64,000 nt of DNA from NCBI GenBank assembly GCA_028283605.1, contig JAPWKH010000014.1, positions 124,001 through 188,000 of the forward strand, in the 5' to 3' direction. The DNA is from Arachidicoccus sp. Its GTDB lineage: Bacteria; Bacteroidota; Bacteroidia; Chitinophagales; Chitinophagaceae. The notes under the pieces were generated by a model. That model ran no database searches and was not told where the DNA came from. It saw only the letters and a program-made list of their open reading frames with translations. This document shows, in pieces, positions 17,249-27,324 of the stretch (its first letter is position 1; every line of letters begins with the position of its first letter). The position numbers and the translations under genes are program-made.

Positions 17249-19507
17249 TTACTTAACGCCCCATTTTTTATTTGGCTTTGATGCCATCACAAAATCAAGT
17301 GTACCACCATTTTCAATATCTCTATGTGTGATGAGAGTTTTGTTATATGCTTTTCCATTCAACTTTACCGATTGAATGTATTTGTTTTCTGTAGAAGCAT
17401 TTTTTACCGTTACGGTAAAAGTTTTTCCATCTTGTAAATGGATAACTGCATTCTTCAAAATCGGCGAGCCAATGTCGTAAATTCCATTCGCAGGATTTAC
17501 AGGATAAAAACCCATTGCGCTGAAAATATACCAGGAAGACATTTGTCCGCAATCTTCATTGCCTGAATAGCCTGAGAAAGAATTATTGTACAAAGTATTC
17601 AACACTTGCGAAACATAATACTGCGTTTTCCAAGGCTGGCCTGCGTAGTTATACAAATAGGTAATGTGATGGCTTGGTTCATTGCCATGCGCATATTGCC
17701 CGATGAAGCCGGAAGCATTGCCGTTCTTTTCGGAAGAAGTATCTTTTAATGTAAAGAAGGTATCTAATTTTTCAGCAAATTTTTCTTTATCGCCGAATAA
17801 GGAAATTATGCCATCAATATCCTGCGGCACATACCAAAGATATTGCCATGCGTTGGCTTCTGTATAAGGATAACCGCCGTTGCCGCCGTAAGACATCGGA
17901 TTGAAAGGAGTGAGCCAACTGCCATCGCTTTTCTTCCCTCTGAAAAATCCTGTGGAAGCATCGTACACATTTTTATAATTCTCACTTCTCTGTATGAAGT
18001 AATTATAATCATCCGTTTTGCCTAACTTCTTTGCAAGCTGTGCTACACACCAGTCATCATATGCCATTTCGAGAGTAATTGACACAGATTGCGATTGTTT
18101 ATCTTCCGGCATATAATGATATTTGTCCCAAAGATCAAACGGCGAACCCGGATGGCTTACTGTTGATGAAGCTTTTACAGCTGCATACGCTTCATTAATA
18201 TCAATGCCGGGAATGCCTTTCAACACAGCGTCTACGATTACGGGAATCGCGTGGTTGCCTATCATGCAGTAATTTTCTTCGCCCCACAATTGCCAAATCG
18301 GAAGATAGCCGTAAGTTTCATATTGACGGAACATGCTGCGTACAAAACCTGCCGCTTTATCGGGCGCAATAATAGCGTACAAAGGATTTGCGGCACGGTA
18401 AGTATCCCATAAAGAGAATGTTGAATAATTGGTTTTATCAGCCGCTTTGTGAATAGTGTAATCGCTCGCCATATAATCTCCGTTTACATCGGCAAGATTA
18501 TTCGGTTGCGTAAATGCGTGGTATATGCCGGTGTAAAAAATTTGCTTTTGTTCCAATGTACCGTCAATGTCTATTTTGTCTAATGCCTTTTCCCATTGGC
18601 TTTGCGCATCAGCTACCACTTTATCAAAATCCCAGGCGGGAATTTCGGTTTGTAGATTTTCCCTTGCGTTGTCGATACTTACTTCAGACAAACCAACTTT
18701 AACCAACAACGGGCTTCCGTCTTTTGTATCGAAGTTAAATGCTGCGCGGAGATTGCCGCCATTGACAATGGAATTGTTTTGATATACATGATTGCCGTCT
18801 ACCATTTCATTAGACAAAACAGGTTTTGAAAATTGTGCATAGAAATACACTTTTCTCAACTGCGCCCAGCCTGTAATAATTCTGTATCCTTCAATTGTTT
18901 TATCATCAACTTGTCTTATTTGCGCATCAATGATTTTGCATTGCCAATAACCTCTTTTTTTGTTTAAAGAATGATTCATATCAAGAATTACATGACCTTC
19001 ATTTCCTTGCGGAAAAGTATAACGGTGTAAACCTGAATGAGCTGTTGCCGTCAGTTCAACATTGATGTTATAATCTGATAATTTTACCTGGTAATATCCC
19101 GGTTTTGCAGATTCTTCTTTGTGCGAAAATGCAGACTGGTAGCCACTTCCGGGCTTGTCGGTTTCGCCTGGAACAGTTTTTATTTCTCCGGTGGTCGGCA
19201 TCAATAAAACATCGAATAAATCGGAAACACCTGTTCCACTCAAATGTGTGTGACTGAAACCAACAATGGTTTTGTCGTTGTAATTATAACCGGATGCAGG
19301 ATCATCCGGGCCAGCTTGTGTATCCGGACTTAATTGTACCAATCCGAACGGAACGGTGGCTCCGGGAAAGTTACTGCCCGATAAACTCGACGCATCTACT
19401 GCGCCCGTGCCGATAAACGGATTGACGTACTGAATAAGATTTTGTGCGTGCAAATTCATGGCTGAACCGATGAATGCTGCAATTGGAATTATAAATTTTT
19501 TCTTCAT
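17249..19507 (-). CDS. GH92 exo-alpha-mannosidase (secreted)
   Basis: 752 residues with a signal peptide (about 1-21, cleaved after LHA). GH92 enzymes are Ca2+-dependent exo-acting alpha-mannosidases on N-glycans and yeast mannans. Family marks are YVNPFIGTG at the mature N-terminus, FPGATVPFGLVQLSPDT, YNYNDKTIVGFSHTHLSGTG, WDTYRAANPLY, GNEPSHHITYLYNYAGQPWKTQ (calcium/active-site region) and EDCGQMSSWYIFSAMGFYPV. No lipobox is seen, so it is probably periplasmic. It lies alone on the minus strand next to the two-component system of the first SusCD locus and likely shares its substrate. Confidence 0.95.
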   Translation of the reverse strand: MKKKFIIPIAAFIGSAMNLHAQNLIQYVNPFIGTGAVDASSLSGSNFPGATVPFGLVQLSPDTQAGPDDPASGYNYNDKTIVGFSHTHLSGTGVSDLFDVLLMPTTGEIKTVPGETDKPGSGYQSAFSHKEESAKPGYYQVKLSDYNINVELTATAHSGLHRYTFPQGNEGHVILDMNHSLNKKRGYWQCKIIDAQIRQVDDKTIEGYRIITGWAQLRKVYFYAQFSKPVLSNEMVDGNHVYQNNSIVNGGNLRAAFNFDTKDGSPLLVKVGLSEVSIDNARENLQTEIPAWDFDKVVADAQSQWEKALDKIDIDGTLEQKQIFYTGIYHAFTQPNNLADVNGDYMASDYTIHKAADKTNYSTFSLWDTYRAANPLYAIIAPDKAAGFVRSMFRQYETYGYLPIWQLWGEENYCMIGNHAIPVIVDAVLKGIPGIDINEAYAAVKASSTVSHPGSPFDLWDKYHYMPEDKQSQSVSITLEMAYDDWCVAQLAKKLGKTDDYNYFIQRSENYKNVYDASTGFFRGKKSDGSWLTPFNPMSYGGNGGYPYTEANAWQYLWYVPQDIDGIISLFGDKEKFAEKLDTFFTLKDTSSEKNGNASGFIGQYAHGNEPSHHITYLYNYAGQPWKTQYYVSQVLNTLYNNSFSGYSGNEDCGQMSSWYIFSAMGFYPVNPANGIYDIGSPILKNAVIHLQDGKTFTVTVKNASTENKYIQSVKLNGKAYNKTLITHRDIENGGTLDFVMASKPNKKWGVK

Positions 19508-19604
19508 AAATGGAACTGATGTGTTGCTGAAAATTGAATTACAACGCTAAGCAAATATTTCTGTTCGATTTATTAATGAACATTAAACGGATAGTTAATG
19601 AATG

Positions 19605-20297
19605 CTATTTTATATTGAAGATAAATCCTATACCATAAACATTTTCTATGCTTACGGATTTTGATGCACTTAATAATTTTCGCAGGCGCGATATAAACAC
19701 ATCTAAACTTCGCCCTAAAAAATAATCGTTTTCGCCCCAAAGCTGCACGAGGATGTCTTCTCTTTTTAATACACGGTTTGGGTGATTACAAAGATATTCG
19801 AGTAGCTCTGCTTCGCGCAATGTGAGCGGAACTTGCTGTTTATTGCTAATGGAAAGTTTAAGCAAATCTTTGTGCAGCTTTATATCACCGATGGAAATAT
19901 CTGAAATCACTTCGGTAACAGCAGGATGGTTTCGTTTAATGATATTTTTAATTCTTAAGACAAGTTCGTCTATATCGAATGGTTTGCTGATATAATCATC
20001 TGCACCGATTTTTAATCCATAGATTCTGTCCTTTTTTTCGTTGCGCGCCGTAAGAAACAGGAACGGAACGGCATCGTTGATTTTTACGATCTTTTCTGCC
20101 AACTCAAAACCATCCATACCGGGCAATTGAATATCTATTACTAAAATATCGAATTCCTTTGATTGTGTTTGGAAAAGCTGAAAAGCCTTTTGCCCGTTGG
20201 TGCACCATTCCACCTCAAAGTTCATTATTTCGAGATATTGTTTTACTACATTTCCAAGGTCTTCCTGATCTTCGACAAAAAGTATTTTCTGCTTCAT
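19605..20297 (-). CDS. OmpR/PhoB-type response regulator
   Basis: 230 residues: a receiver domain (1-120) with phospho-acceptor Asp55 in LVIDIQLPGMDGFE, Thr83 and Lys105 (ISKPF), then a C-terminal winged-helix DNA-binding domain (about 130-228, PLTLREAELLEYLCNHPNRVLKREDIL, GRSLDVFISRLRK). It lies 38 bases downstream of the histidine kinase and should be its partner. The pair is divergent from the SusC gene and probably controls that locus. Confidence 0.95.
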   Translation of the reverse strand: MKQKILFVEDQEDLGNVVKQYLEIMNFEVEWCTNGQKAFQLFQTQSKEFDILVIDIQLPGMDGFELAEKIVKINDAVPFLFLTARNEKKDRIYGLKIGADDYISKPFDIDELVLRIKNIIKRNHPAVTEVISDISIGDIKLHKDLLKLSISNKQQVPLTLREAELLEYLCNHPNRVLKREDILVQLWGENDYFLGRSLDVFISRLRKLLSASKSVSIENVYGIGFIFNIK

Positions 20298-20335
20298 GCT
20301 TATTTATCTCAGTTGCAAAAATTAAAAATAATTCT

Positions 20336-21859
20336 TTATGCTTTTGGTATACAAATGATAAAATTACTGCCAATATTTTCTTCACTTTCAACTTTTATTT
20401 TCCATCCATGCGCTTGTATGCCTTGCATGGTATAAAATAATCCCAATCCAAGCCCGCTTACTTCTTTAGATACTTTGTTTTTACTTCGGTAAAATTTATC
20501 AAAAACATGCGTATATACTTTTTCCGGCATTCCTATTCCATTATCGCCGATGTTTATTTCAATATCCTTCTCGTTTGAAGAAAGGCTAACTTTTATTTTT
20601 TTGACAGGGCTGTTGTTGTACTTGATTGCATTTTCAAAAATATTAAAAAGCATGGTTGTAAACCAAAACCTGTCGAGCATTACTTTCGGGTTAAGATTGT
20701 TTTTATTCAGCTCGATCAAAACATTCATATCTATTGTAGTAAGCCGGTAGTCAAGCAATATTTCTTCAAGCAAATCGCTTAGCTGGTATTCATTTTTATT
20801 CAATGTAGCTTCGTTCATGGTTGTAATGTCGAGTACTCTGCCAAATAATGTTTTCAACCTTTGCGACTGTCGGCTGATAATTTTTGTCAAGGATAATATT
20901 TGTTCTTTATTATTAATAATCTGATCGTTTTGCAGATTTCTATTGGCAACAATTATGGTAGATAACGGCGTATTGAATTCGTGAGTAATGCTATTGACAA
21001 AATCGGATTTCATTTCAGCAAGCTTTTTCTGTTTGAGCCAGTTACGGAAAGTATAGAAATAAATCAATACAACAAGTATGATGGAAAACAGGGATAAGGC
21101 AAATGTGGGAAGCATCTGTTGAAGAATGTGTATGTAGCGATTGGGGGTATCTACAAATAAGTTAAACGACATTGAATAAGAATAGTCAACCGACGATGTT
21201 ATGTTTAAAGGAGTAATAATATTTTGCCTGTTCGGAAATTTGAGTGTTCCGTCGATAATAACCCCTTCGGGCCGCTGAATATTCGGTTCGATAAATTTGT
21301 TCTTGATGCTCGATTTATATAGAGGAATATCTCGATTATTACCTGTAAATGAAATATTTAAATCTGATATTGTAAGCAAATATTCTAAGTCTCGATTTAA
21401 TTTATTTTGTTTTATAATACTATGAAATAAACTATCCATATTGCTATATAAACGAAGCTTGGTAAAAATTGTATCGCATAATTTATCTCTTAAATTTTCG
21501 AATTCGGTTTTATTATTCTTATAAAAATATTCAAGGTTATTAATATTTCTGTAAATAACACTATCAATAATAAGTTGGCCTCCAGGATATACTTTATCAT
21601 TTCTCACACTTTTAGAATATTGCTCACCTATCAATCCGGCTTCGGAAATAAAATATTGATCATTTTTTAACTTGTATGTATTATACACTAAGAAAAATTG
21701 CACATTCAGTAAAACTATAAAACTGAAAATAGCAATGATTTTATAAATATTAATAGATTTCAATGGGATACTATTTAACTTTTTAAAAATAATTATTTGA
21801 GTTTGATTATGTAAACATGTTAAATATATATTAACAAGTTGTTTATCTTCTATTGACAA
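20336..21859 (-). CDS. Membrane sensor histidine kinase
   Basis: About 507 residues: a first transmembrane helix (about 40-60), a periplasmic sensor region of about 185 residues without a recognised domain, a second helix (about 252-270), a dimerisation/phospho-acceptor helix with His293 in NSITHEFNTPLS, and a HATPase domain (NIFENAIKYN, GDNGIGMP, GLGLGLFYTMQGI). The frame opens at TTG 21859, but no ATG precedes the first helix. TTG 21763 (giving MKSINIYKIIAIF) is an equally plausible start. It forms an operon with the response regulator and is divergent from SusC by about 90 bases. Confidence 0.92.
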   Translation of the reverse strand: MSIEDKQLVNIYLTCLHNQTQIIIFKKLNSIPLKSINIYKIIAIFSFIVLLNVQFFLVYNTYKLKNDQYFISEAGLIGEQYSKSVRNDKVYPGGQLIIDSVIYRNINNLEYFYKNNKTEFENLRDKLCDTIFTKLRLYSNMDSLFHSIIKQNKLNRDLEYLLTISDLNISFTGNNRDIPLYKSSIKNKFIEPNIQRPEGVIIDGTLKFPNRQNIITPLNITSSVDYSYSMSFNLFVDTPNRYIHILQQMLPTFALSLFSIILVVLIYFYTFRNWLKQKKLAEMKSDFVNSITHEFNTPLSTIIVANRNLQNDQIINNKEQILSLTKIISRQSQRLKTLFGRVLDITTMNEATLNKNEYQLSDLLEEILLDYRLTTIDMNVLIELNKNNLNPKVMLDRFWFTTMLFNIFENAIKYNNSPVKKIKVSLSSNEKDIEINIGDNGIGMPEKVYTHVFDKFYRSKNKVSKEVSGLGLGLFYTMQGIQAHGWKIKVESEENIGSNFIICIPKA

Positions 21860-21949
21860 TAAGTTATTGCAATGTTAAATAGTTTTGGTTTTATGATTTT
21901 ATTAAACATCACAATAATCCGTTTTTCATAATTCTAAATTAAGCAAGCT

Positions 21950-24900
21950 ATGATTGCAAAAAAACTTTTACTTAAGAGGGGTAAAATAATTCTCTATTTT
22001 TTCCTCACTTTATTTTGTGGAAATGTATTAGCTCAAAAAGATACAAGTAGAAGTGGAGCTAATAAACAAAAAATTATCATTAGCGGTACAGTTCGCGATA
22101 ATTTAAATGCCATTCTTTCCGGAGCTAGTATAATTAATATGAATACGGGAAAATCAATCTTAACTAACGGTTCTGGAAGTTTTTCAATTGAAGCTACTCA
22201 AGGAGATTCATTAAAAGCCACTTACATAGGTTATCAGGATTTTGTTTGGCGTTTTTTTAACAACATAAATCAGGATGTCGTTCTAAGTGCGATTCCCGGT
22301 AGTTTGAACGATGTTGTTGTTACTGGATTTGGCCAAAGGCAAAAACAAATGAGTATAGTAGGTGCCGTATCCAGTGTAAACGTTGCGGAACTGCAACATC
22401 CAGTTGCTAATATGAGTACTATGCTTGCTGGTCGTATTGCGGGTCTAATAGGTGTACAACGCTCAGGTTTGCCTGGCAGTAACTCTGCAGATATATGGAT
22501 ACGAGGTATTCAAAGCTTTGGCGGAAATTCTACAAGCCCTTTAATAATTATTGACGGTGTTCAGGGTAGAAATATTGATAATTATGACCCAGAGGATATC
22601 CAATCTTTTACGATACTGAAGGACGCCTCCGCAACAGCGATGTATGGCTCTGCCGGTGCCAACGGAGTAATACTTATTACCACTAAAAGAGGAAGTGCTG
22701 CCAAGACTCAAATTATGGGTCAATATCTGGAAGGCTATACTAACTTCACTAAAATACCGAAAATGGCAGATGCGGGAACTTATTTAACATTAAAAAATGA
22801 AGCTCAAATTGCCTCTGGTATAGCACCACAATATTCACAAGCATATATCGATAGTACGCTTTCGCCGACTGCTAATCATTATGTATATCCAGCTGTGGAT
22901 TGGATTAAGCAGGTATTTAATAACCATTCTATTAATCGTAAAGCAAATGTAAATGCTACTGGTGGATCGGAAAGCACGCAATATTACGTATCGTTAGATT
23001 ATTATGATGAAACTTCTATGATCAAAACAGATCCTACTCAAAAATTGTATGATGCAAGTACTATTTTCCAGCGCTACAATTTCACTTCCAATGTAGATAT
23101 GAAATGGACCAAAACAACCAAATTTTCTATCTCGCTTTCTGGATATATTAGTGAGTTTAATCAACCAGGTGCTGGTGCTACATCGGCTTTTAGCGATGCA
23201 ATGCAGGCAAGTCCGGTATTGGTGCCTGCGTATTATCCGGATAATTTGCGCGCAGGCGTAGCTCGAGGAAGTACGTCTTCACCCAACCCCTGGGCTGATG
23301 TTGCAATGTCTGGATATAGTAATGTATATACTTCACAAATCAATAGTGCTGCCGTATTGCAGCAAGATTTAGGTTTCTGGGTAAAAGGACTTTCTGCCAG
23401 TGCGCAATATTCTTATGACAATGAAGCCACCAGTAATAATTCTAGAACTATGAATCGAAGTGTTTGGTATGTAAATCAAGTACAGCCTTATAACGCAGAT
23501 GGTTCTTTAAACTTTGGACCACCACAAATTACCGGTTCAGATAATCTTACTTTTAGCCAAAGTAATTCCAGTAATCGAAAAAATTCATTTCAAGCACTGG
23601 TAAATTATGAAAGAACGTTCGGAGAAGATCACCATGTAACAGCTATGCTTGTATATTTACAAACCAGTACGATTGATCCAACCCAAACCAGTTATCTTGC
23701 ATATCTCCCGGAACACTCACAAGACTATGCCGGAAAAGTGGCATATACATACAAGAACAAATATATTTTTGAATTTAATTTGGGATATAACGGTTCTGAA
23801 GATTATGCACCAAGCAAACGTTTTGGGTGGTTTCCGTCTCCTGGCATAGGATGGATAGTTTCAAACGAAAATTTTTTCAAACCACTATCAAATATCTTCC
23901 AGTATTTTAAGGTACGCTATTCAAATGGTTTAGCGGGCGCTCCAGGAACAGGCGCACGCTACGGCTATGCAACACTTGTAACAACAGGTGCTAATGGATA
24001 TACATTTGGTACTGCTGCTACCAACCATAGTTACAATGGAGTAAATATTTCGCAATACGGAGCTAATGTAACTTGGGCCGTAGCACATACTCAAGACCTG
24101 GGATGGGACTTCCATACTCTTAATGACCACTTACAATTTGTTTTAGATTATTGGTATTCTCACCGTACTAAAGTATTTCTGCCCAGGCAGGATTTTCCAA
24201 ACTATGCCGGGCTACAATATCAACCTGTAGGTAATGTTGGAACCGTAGATGCATCTGGTTTTGATGGGCAGGTCACTCTAACTCCTTTGACCATAGGTCA
24301 TAATATGACATTGGGTTTCAACGGTACCGTTACATATAGTAAAAATAGCGTAAAGAAAAATGCGCTTCCTCCAGTAAAAGATCCTTATCAAAGTCCGATT
24401 GGACAATATACAAATTATGTGACAGGCTATATAGCCGAAGGGTTATTTACGAGCTATGCTGATATTGCAAACAGCCCCGACCAAAGCGCATTAGGAGGCA
24501 ACCCCAGACCTGGAGATATTAAATACAAAGACTTAAACGGCGATGGCGCCGTAAATCAGTTCGACCAGACTAAAATCAGTGATGGAGATGTTCCCAAATG
24601 GATTTTTGGTGCTGGATTTAATTTTACATGGGGTAATTTTTACGTAAGTGCTTTCTTACAAGGGAATTATGGATCTTATAGAACCCTGAGTGGTGTAGCA
24701 AGATCACCTTTTGGCGGTGGTTCACTGGGTGCAGATGATGGTAACGTATATGCAAATGTAGTTGATCGTTGGACACCTGATGATCCCAATCCACACGCAT
24801 TCTATCCTCGTTTAGGATTTGGATCTGGTGCAAATAATAATAATGGAGTGGCAAGTACTTGGTGGGTTAAAGATATTAGCTTCATTCGATTAAAAACGGT

Positions 24901-25096
24901 AGATGTAGGCTATAATATCAAGAATACTAAATGGATGCAAAGTATAGGAATGAAAAATCTGCAGATCTATTTTGACGGTTTAAATTTATGTTATTGGAGT
25001 CCTTTCAAATTGTGGGATCCAGAATTAAATACTGGTGATGGTGATGTATATCCTAATACTAGAAATCTATCAATAGGCATCCGTGCTAATTTTTAA
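21950..25096 (+). CDS. SusC/RagA-family TonB-linked outer-membrane transporter
   Basis: 1048 residues: a signal peptide (about 1-28, cleaved after VLA), a carboxypeptidase-like beta-sandwich (about 43-115, ISGTVRDNLNAILSGASI), a TonB-box-like DVVVTGFG, a plug (about 130-245, with SADIWIRGIQSFGG, PLIIIDGVQGRNI and SAGANGVILITTKRG) and a large barrel ending LSIGIRANF. It imports oligosaccharides together with the SusD lipoprotein encoded directly downstream. The two-component system transcribed away from it is the likely regulator. Confidence 0.96.
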   Translation: MIAKKLLLKRGKIILYFFLTLFCGNVLAQKDTSRSGANKQKIIISGTVRDNLNAILSGASIINMNTGKSILTNGSGSFSIEATQGDSLKATYIGYQDFVWRFFNNINQDVVLSAIPGSLNDVVVTGFGQRQKQMSIVGAVSSVNVAELQHPVANMSTMLAGRIAGLIGVQRSGLPGSNSADIWIRGIQSFGGNSTSPLIIIDGVQGRNIDNYDPEDIQSFTILKDASATAMYGSAGANGVILITTKRGSAAKTQIMGQYLEGYTNFTKIPKMADAGTYLTLKNEAQIASGIAPQYSQAYIDSTLSPTANHYVYPAVDWIKQVFNNHSINRKANVNATGGSESTQYYVSLDYYDETSMIKTDPTQKLYDASTIFQRYNFTSNVDMKWTKTTKFSISLSGYISEFNQPGAGATSAFSDAMQASPVLVPAYYPDNLRAGVARGSTSSPNPWADVAMSGYSNVYTSQINSAAVLQQDLGFWVKGLSASAQYSYDNEATSNNSRTMNRSVWYVNQVQPYNADGSLNFGPPQITGSDNLTFSQSNSSNRKNSFQALVNYERTFGEDHHVTAMLVYLQTSTIDPTQTSYLAYLPEHSQDYAGKVAYTYKNKYIFEFNLGYNGSEDYAPSKRFGWFPSPGIGWIVSNENFFKPLSNIFQYFKVRYSNGLAGAPGTGARYGYATLVTTGANGYTFGTAATNHSYNGVNISQYGANVTWAVAHTQDLGWDFHTLNDHLQFVLDYWYSHRTKVFLPRQDFPNYAGLQYQPVGNVGTVDASGFDGQVTLTPLTIGHNMTLGFNGTVTYSKNSVKKNALPPVKDPYQSPIGQYTNYVTGYIAEGLFTSYADIANSPDQSALGGNPRPGDIKYKDLNGDGAVNQFDQTKISDGDVPKWIFGAGFNFTWGNFYVSAFLQGNYGSYRTLSGVARSPFGGGSLGADDGNVYANVVDRWTPDDPNPHAFYPRLGFGSGANNNNGVASTWWVKDISFIRLKTVDVGYNIKNTKWMQSIGMKNLQIYFDGLNLCYWSPFKLWDPELNTGDGDVYPNTRNLSIGIRANF

Positions 25097-25121
25097 TACC
25101 TCGCTATTAAATGAAAAATAT

Positions 25122-27113
25122 ATGAAACAAAATGTCATTCAATTGTTGAAAAAAATAAAATATAAACAAATGAGTTGCTCAAAAAACGGACCATTTTCTA
25201 GAACGTTCTCCAATGTGAGAAAGTTGAGGTTCATCCTACCAATAAATACAAATATTTCAACTCATGTCATTACTTTTATTGGAATTTTATGCGTCTTGAC
25301 TGTAAATAGTTCTTGTAAGAAATATTTATCTACATTACCTACAGGGTTACTACTAAAAGATAGTATATTCTCTTCACTAAACAATGTCAATGGATACTTA
25401 GCACAGGTATATGCCAATCTTCCGGATGAATATGAACAAAGGCTTGGATGGGATTATGCAGGCCCTTGGATGGGAGCATCTGATGAAGCTAATTGGTGGA
25501 GTCAAACTGGTCTCGGCTCTGGGGCTAATTTATTAAATACAAGTGAATGGGATCAAACTTTTGGTGGTACTTTCTGGACTAATTTTTACAAACCAGTTCG
25601 CACTGCTACTGATTTTATTGAAAATATAGATAATGCAAATCCAAAGGAAGTTACCAATTTTCTTAAGGGACATTATAAGGCAGAAGCGAGAGCCATGAGA
25701 GCTATTTATTACTATCTCATGCTTCGTTTATATGGGCCTATTATTATACTCCCTGAGCAGATAAACGCCAACGCTACTGGCGATGGGTTGCTCTATGCAC
25801 GTAGCCCATTTGATACTTGTGTTAATTATATAGTCAACCAATTGGATACAGCCTACAATGAAATACAAGAAGTTGCTAGCGCACAAAACCCCGCCGATCA
25901 ACCCATAAATAATGGATACGGAACAGAGTATGGGAGAATTACTACAGGCGTATGCAAGGCGTATAAAGAGCAGGTATTGCTATTGGCTGCCAGCCCACTC
26001 TTTAATGGTAATCAACAATACTCTTCACTTAAGAATACGGATGGAACTCAATTAATATCACAAACCTATGATGTGAACAAATGGAAGAAAGCTGCAGATG
26101 CTGCCAAAGCTTTCATCGATGAATTTGTGCCGTCTACCTATAGTATATATTATTCAACATCTTCTGCAAAAGATTCATTTACAAGGGCGTACAAATCCTG
26201 TTTAGAGGTCATTCAGAACGAATGGAATAGTGAATGGATATGGGGACGTCCCACGAGTAACTTATCACTTATGACATATGACATGACTCCTAAATTGGTA
26301 GGAACGCCTAGTACTGTTAATAAGGGGGGAGGGTATCTTTCTGTCAATCAGTCAATGGTGGACGCTTATTTTACAGCTAATGGGCGATCTATTACTGATC
26401 CACAATCCGGTTATCAGTCATCTGGTTTTTCAAATTTTCAATCGGTTTATGACATACAGCAAAGGCGGACTTTTAATCCATATACTAATCGGGAACCTCG
26501 TTTTTATTTGGGTGTAACCTACAACAATAGCTACTGGATTCAGCAAGGTGGCGACGATCAGGTAATTGTAGATTATACTCCAACGGGTAACTCGGGGAGG
26601 GGGCAAAGCACAACCGATGTATCTTCTACTGGTTATAATGTGAGAAAGTACCTAACAGCCAACAGCTCCGATAAAGGTTATTGTTATCTAAGGCTAGCAA
26701 CAATTTATCTAGATTATGCCGAAGCTTTAAACGAATATGACCCTAGCAATTCTGATATTTTAAAATACCTTAACGTAATTAGGGAAAGGGCGGGAATTCC
26801 TACTTATGGCAGTGGAGCCGACCAAATTCCTGCACCAACTAATCAATCCGATATGAGGCTGGCTATTCGACATGAACGGCAAATTGAATTGGCATTTGAA
26901 AATGTGCGTTATTTTGATTTGCGACGCTGGCTAATTGCGCCTCAAACTATGGGAGCTGATGTATATGGGATGAATATGTTTGCAACAGGTGATGCTTTTT
27001 ATCAGCAAGTTTTGTGTGAAAGAAGACGCTTTTTGCAGAGAGACTATCTTTGGCCTGTTCCATACAGTGAATTACTGGCAGATAAATTATTAGTGCAAAA
27101 TCCAGGATGGTAA
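25122..27113 (+). CDS. SusD/RagB-family glycan-binding lipoprotein
   Basis: 663 residues from ATG 25122; the frame also opens at GTG 25083 inside the SusC gene, but the later ATG follows the SusC stop directly and is preferred. A hydrophobic export segment leads to a lipobox-like NSSC, giving the lipidated mature start CKKYLSTLPTG. Typical SusD sequences follow: EARAMRAIYYYLMLRLYGP, YGRITTGVCKAYKEQVLLLAASPLFNG, YCYLRLATIYLDYAEALNEYDPSN, VIRERAGIP, and the C-terminal RHERQIELAFENVRYFDLRRW. The N-terminal extension before the lipobox is unusually long (about 50 residues). Confidence 0.95.
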   Translation: MKQNVIQLLKKIKYKQMSCSKNGPFSRTFSNVRKLRFILPINTNISTHVITFIGILCVLTVNSSCKKYLSTLPTGLLLKDSIFSSLNNVNGYLAQVYANLPDEYEQRLGWDYAGPWMGASDEANWWSQTGLGSGANLLNTSEWDQTFGGTFWTNFYKPVRTATDFIENIDNANPKEVTNFLKGHYKAEARAMRAIYYYLMLRLYGPIIILPEQINANATGDGLLYARSPFDTCVNYIVNQLDTAYNEIQEVASAQNPADQPINNGYGTEYGRITTGVCKAYKEQVLLLAASPLFNGNQQYSSLKNTDGTQLISQTYDVNKWKKAADAAKAFIDEFVPSTYSIYYSTSSAKDSFTRAYKSCLEVIQNEWNSEWIWGRPTSNLSLMTYDMTPKLVGTPSTVNKGGGYLSVNQSMVDAYFTANGRSITDPQSGYQSSGFSNFQSVYDIQQRRTFNPYTNREPRFYLGVTYNNSYWIQQGGDDQVIVDYTPTGNSGRGQSTTDVSSTGYNVRKYLTANSSDKGYCYLRLATIYLDYAEALNEYDPSNSDILKYLNVIRERAGIPTYGSGADQIPAPTNQSDMRLAIRHERQIELAFENVRYFDLRRWLIAPQTMGADVYGMNMFATGDAFYQQVLCERRRFLQRDYLWPVPYSELLADKLLVQNPGW

Positions 27114-27324
27114 ATTAAGAATTTGATTAAGTTAAATCGTAAAAGAAATTTGAAATTTTTTATAATGAAATAGCAAACGAAAGTAAAAGCTATAGGAAAA
27201 AAAAGACAAATTTTGTTCTATTACATAATTGTTAAAGTTAATGTGATGTTAGAGGGGGAATTTAAATAAAACATTTAAAGAGTCTAAATAATATAGACAA
27301 AATAAATTTAAAATTTTCAATACA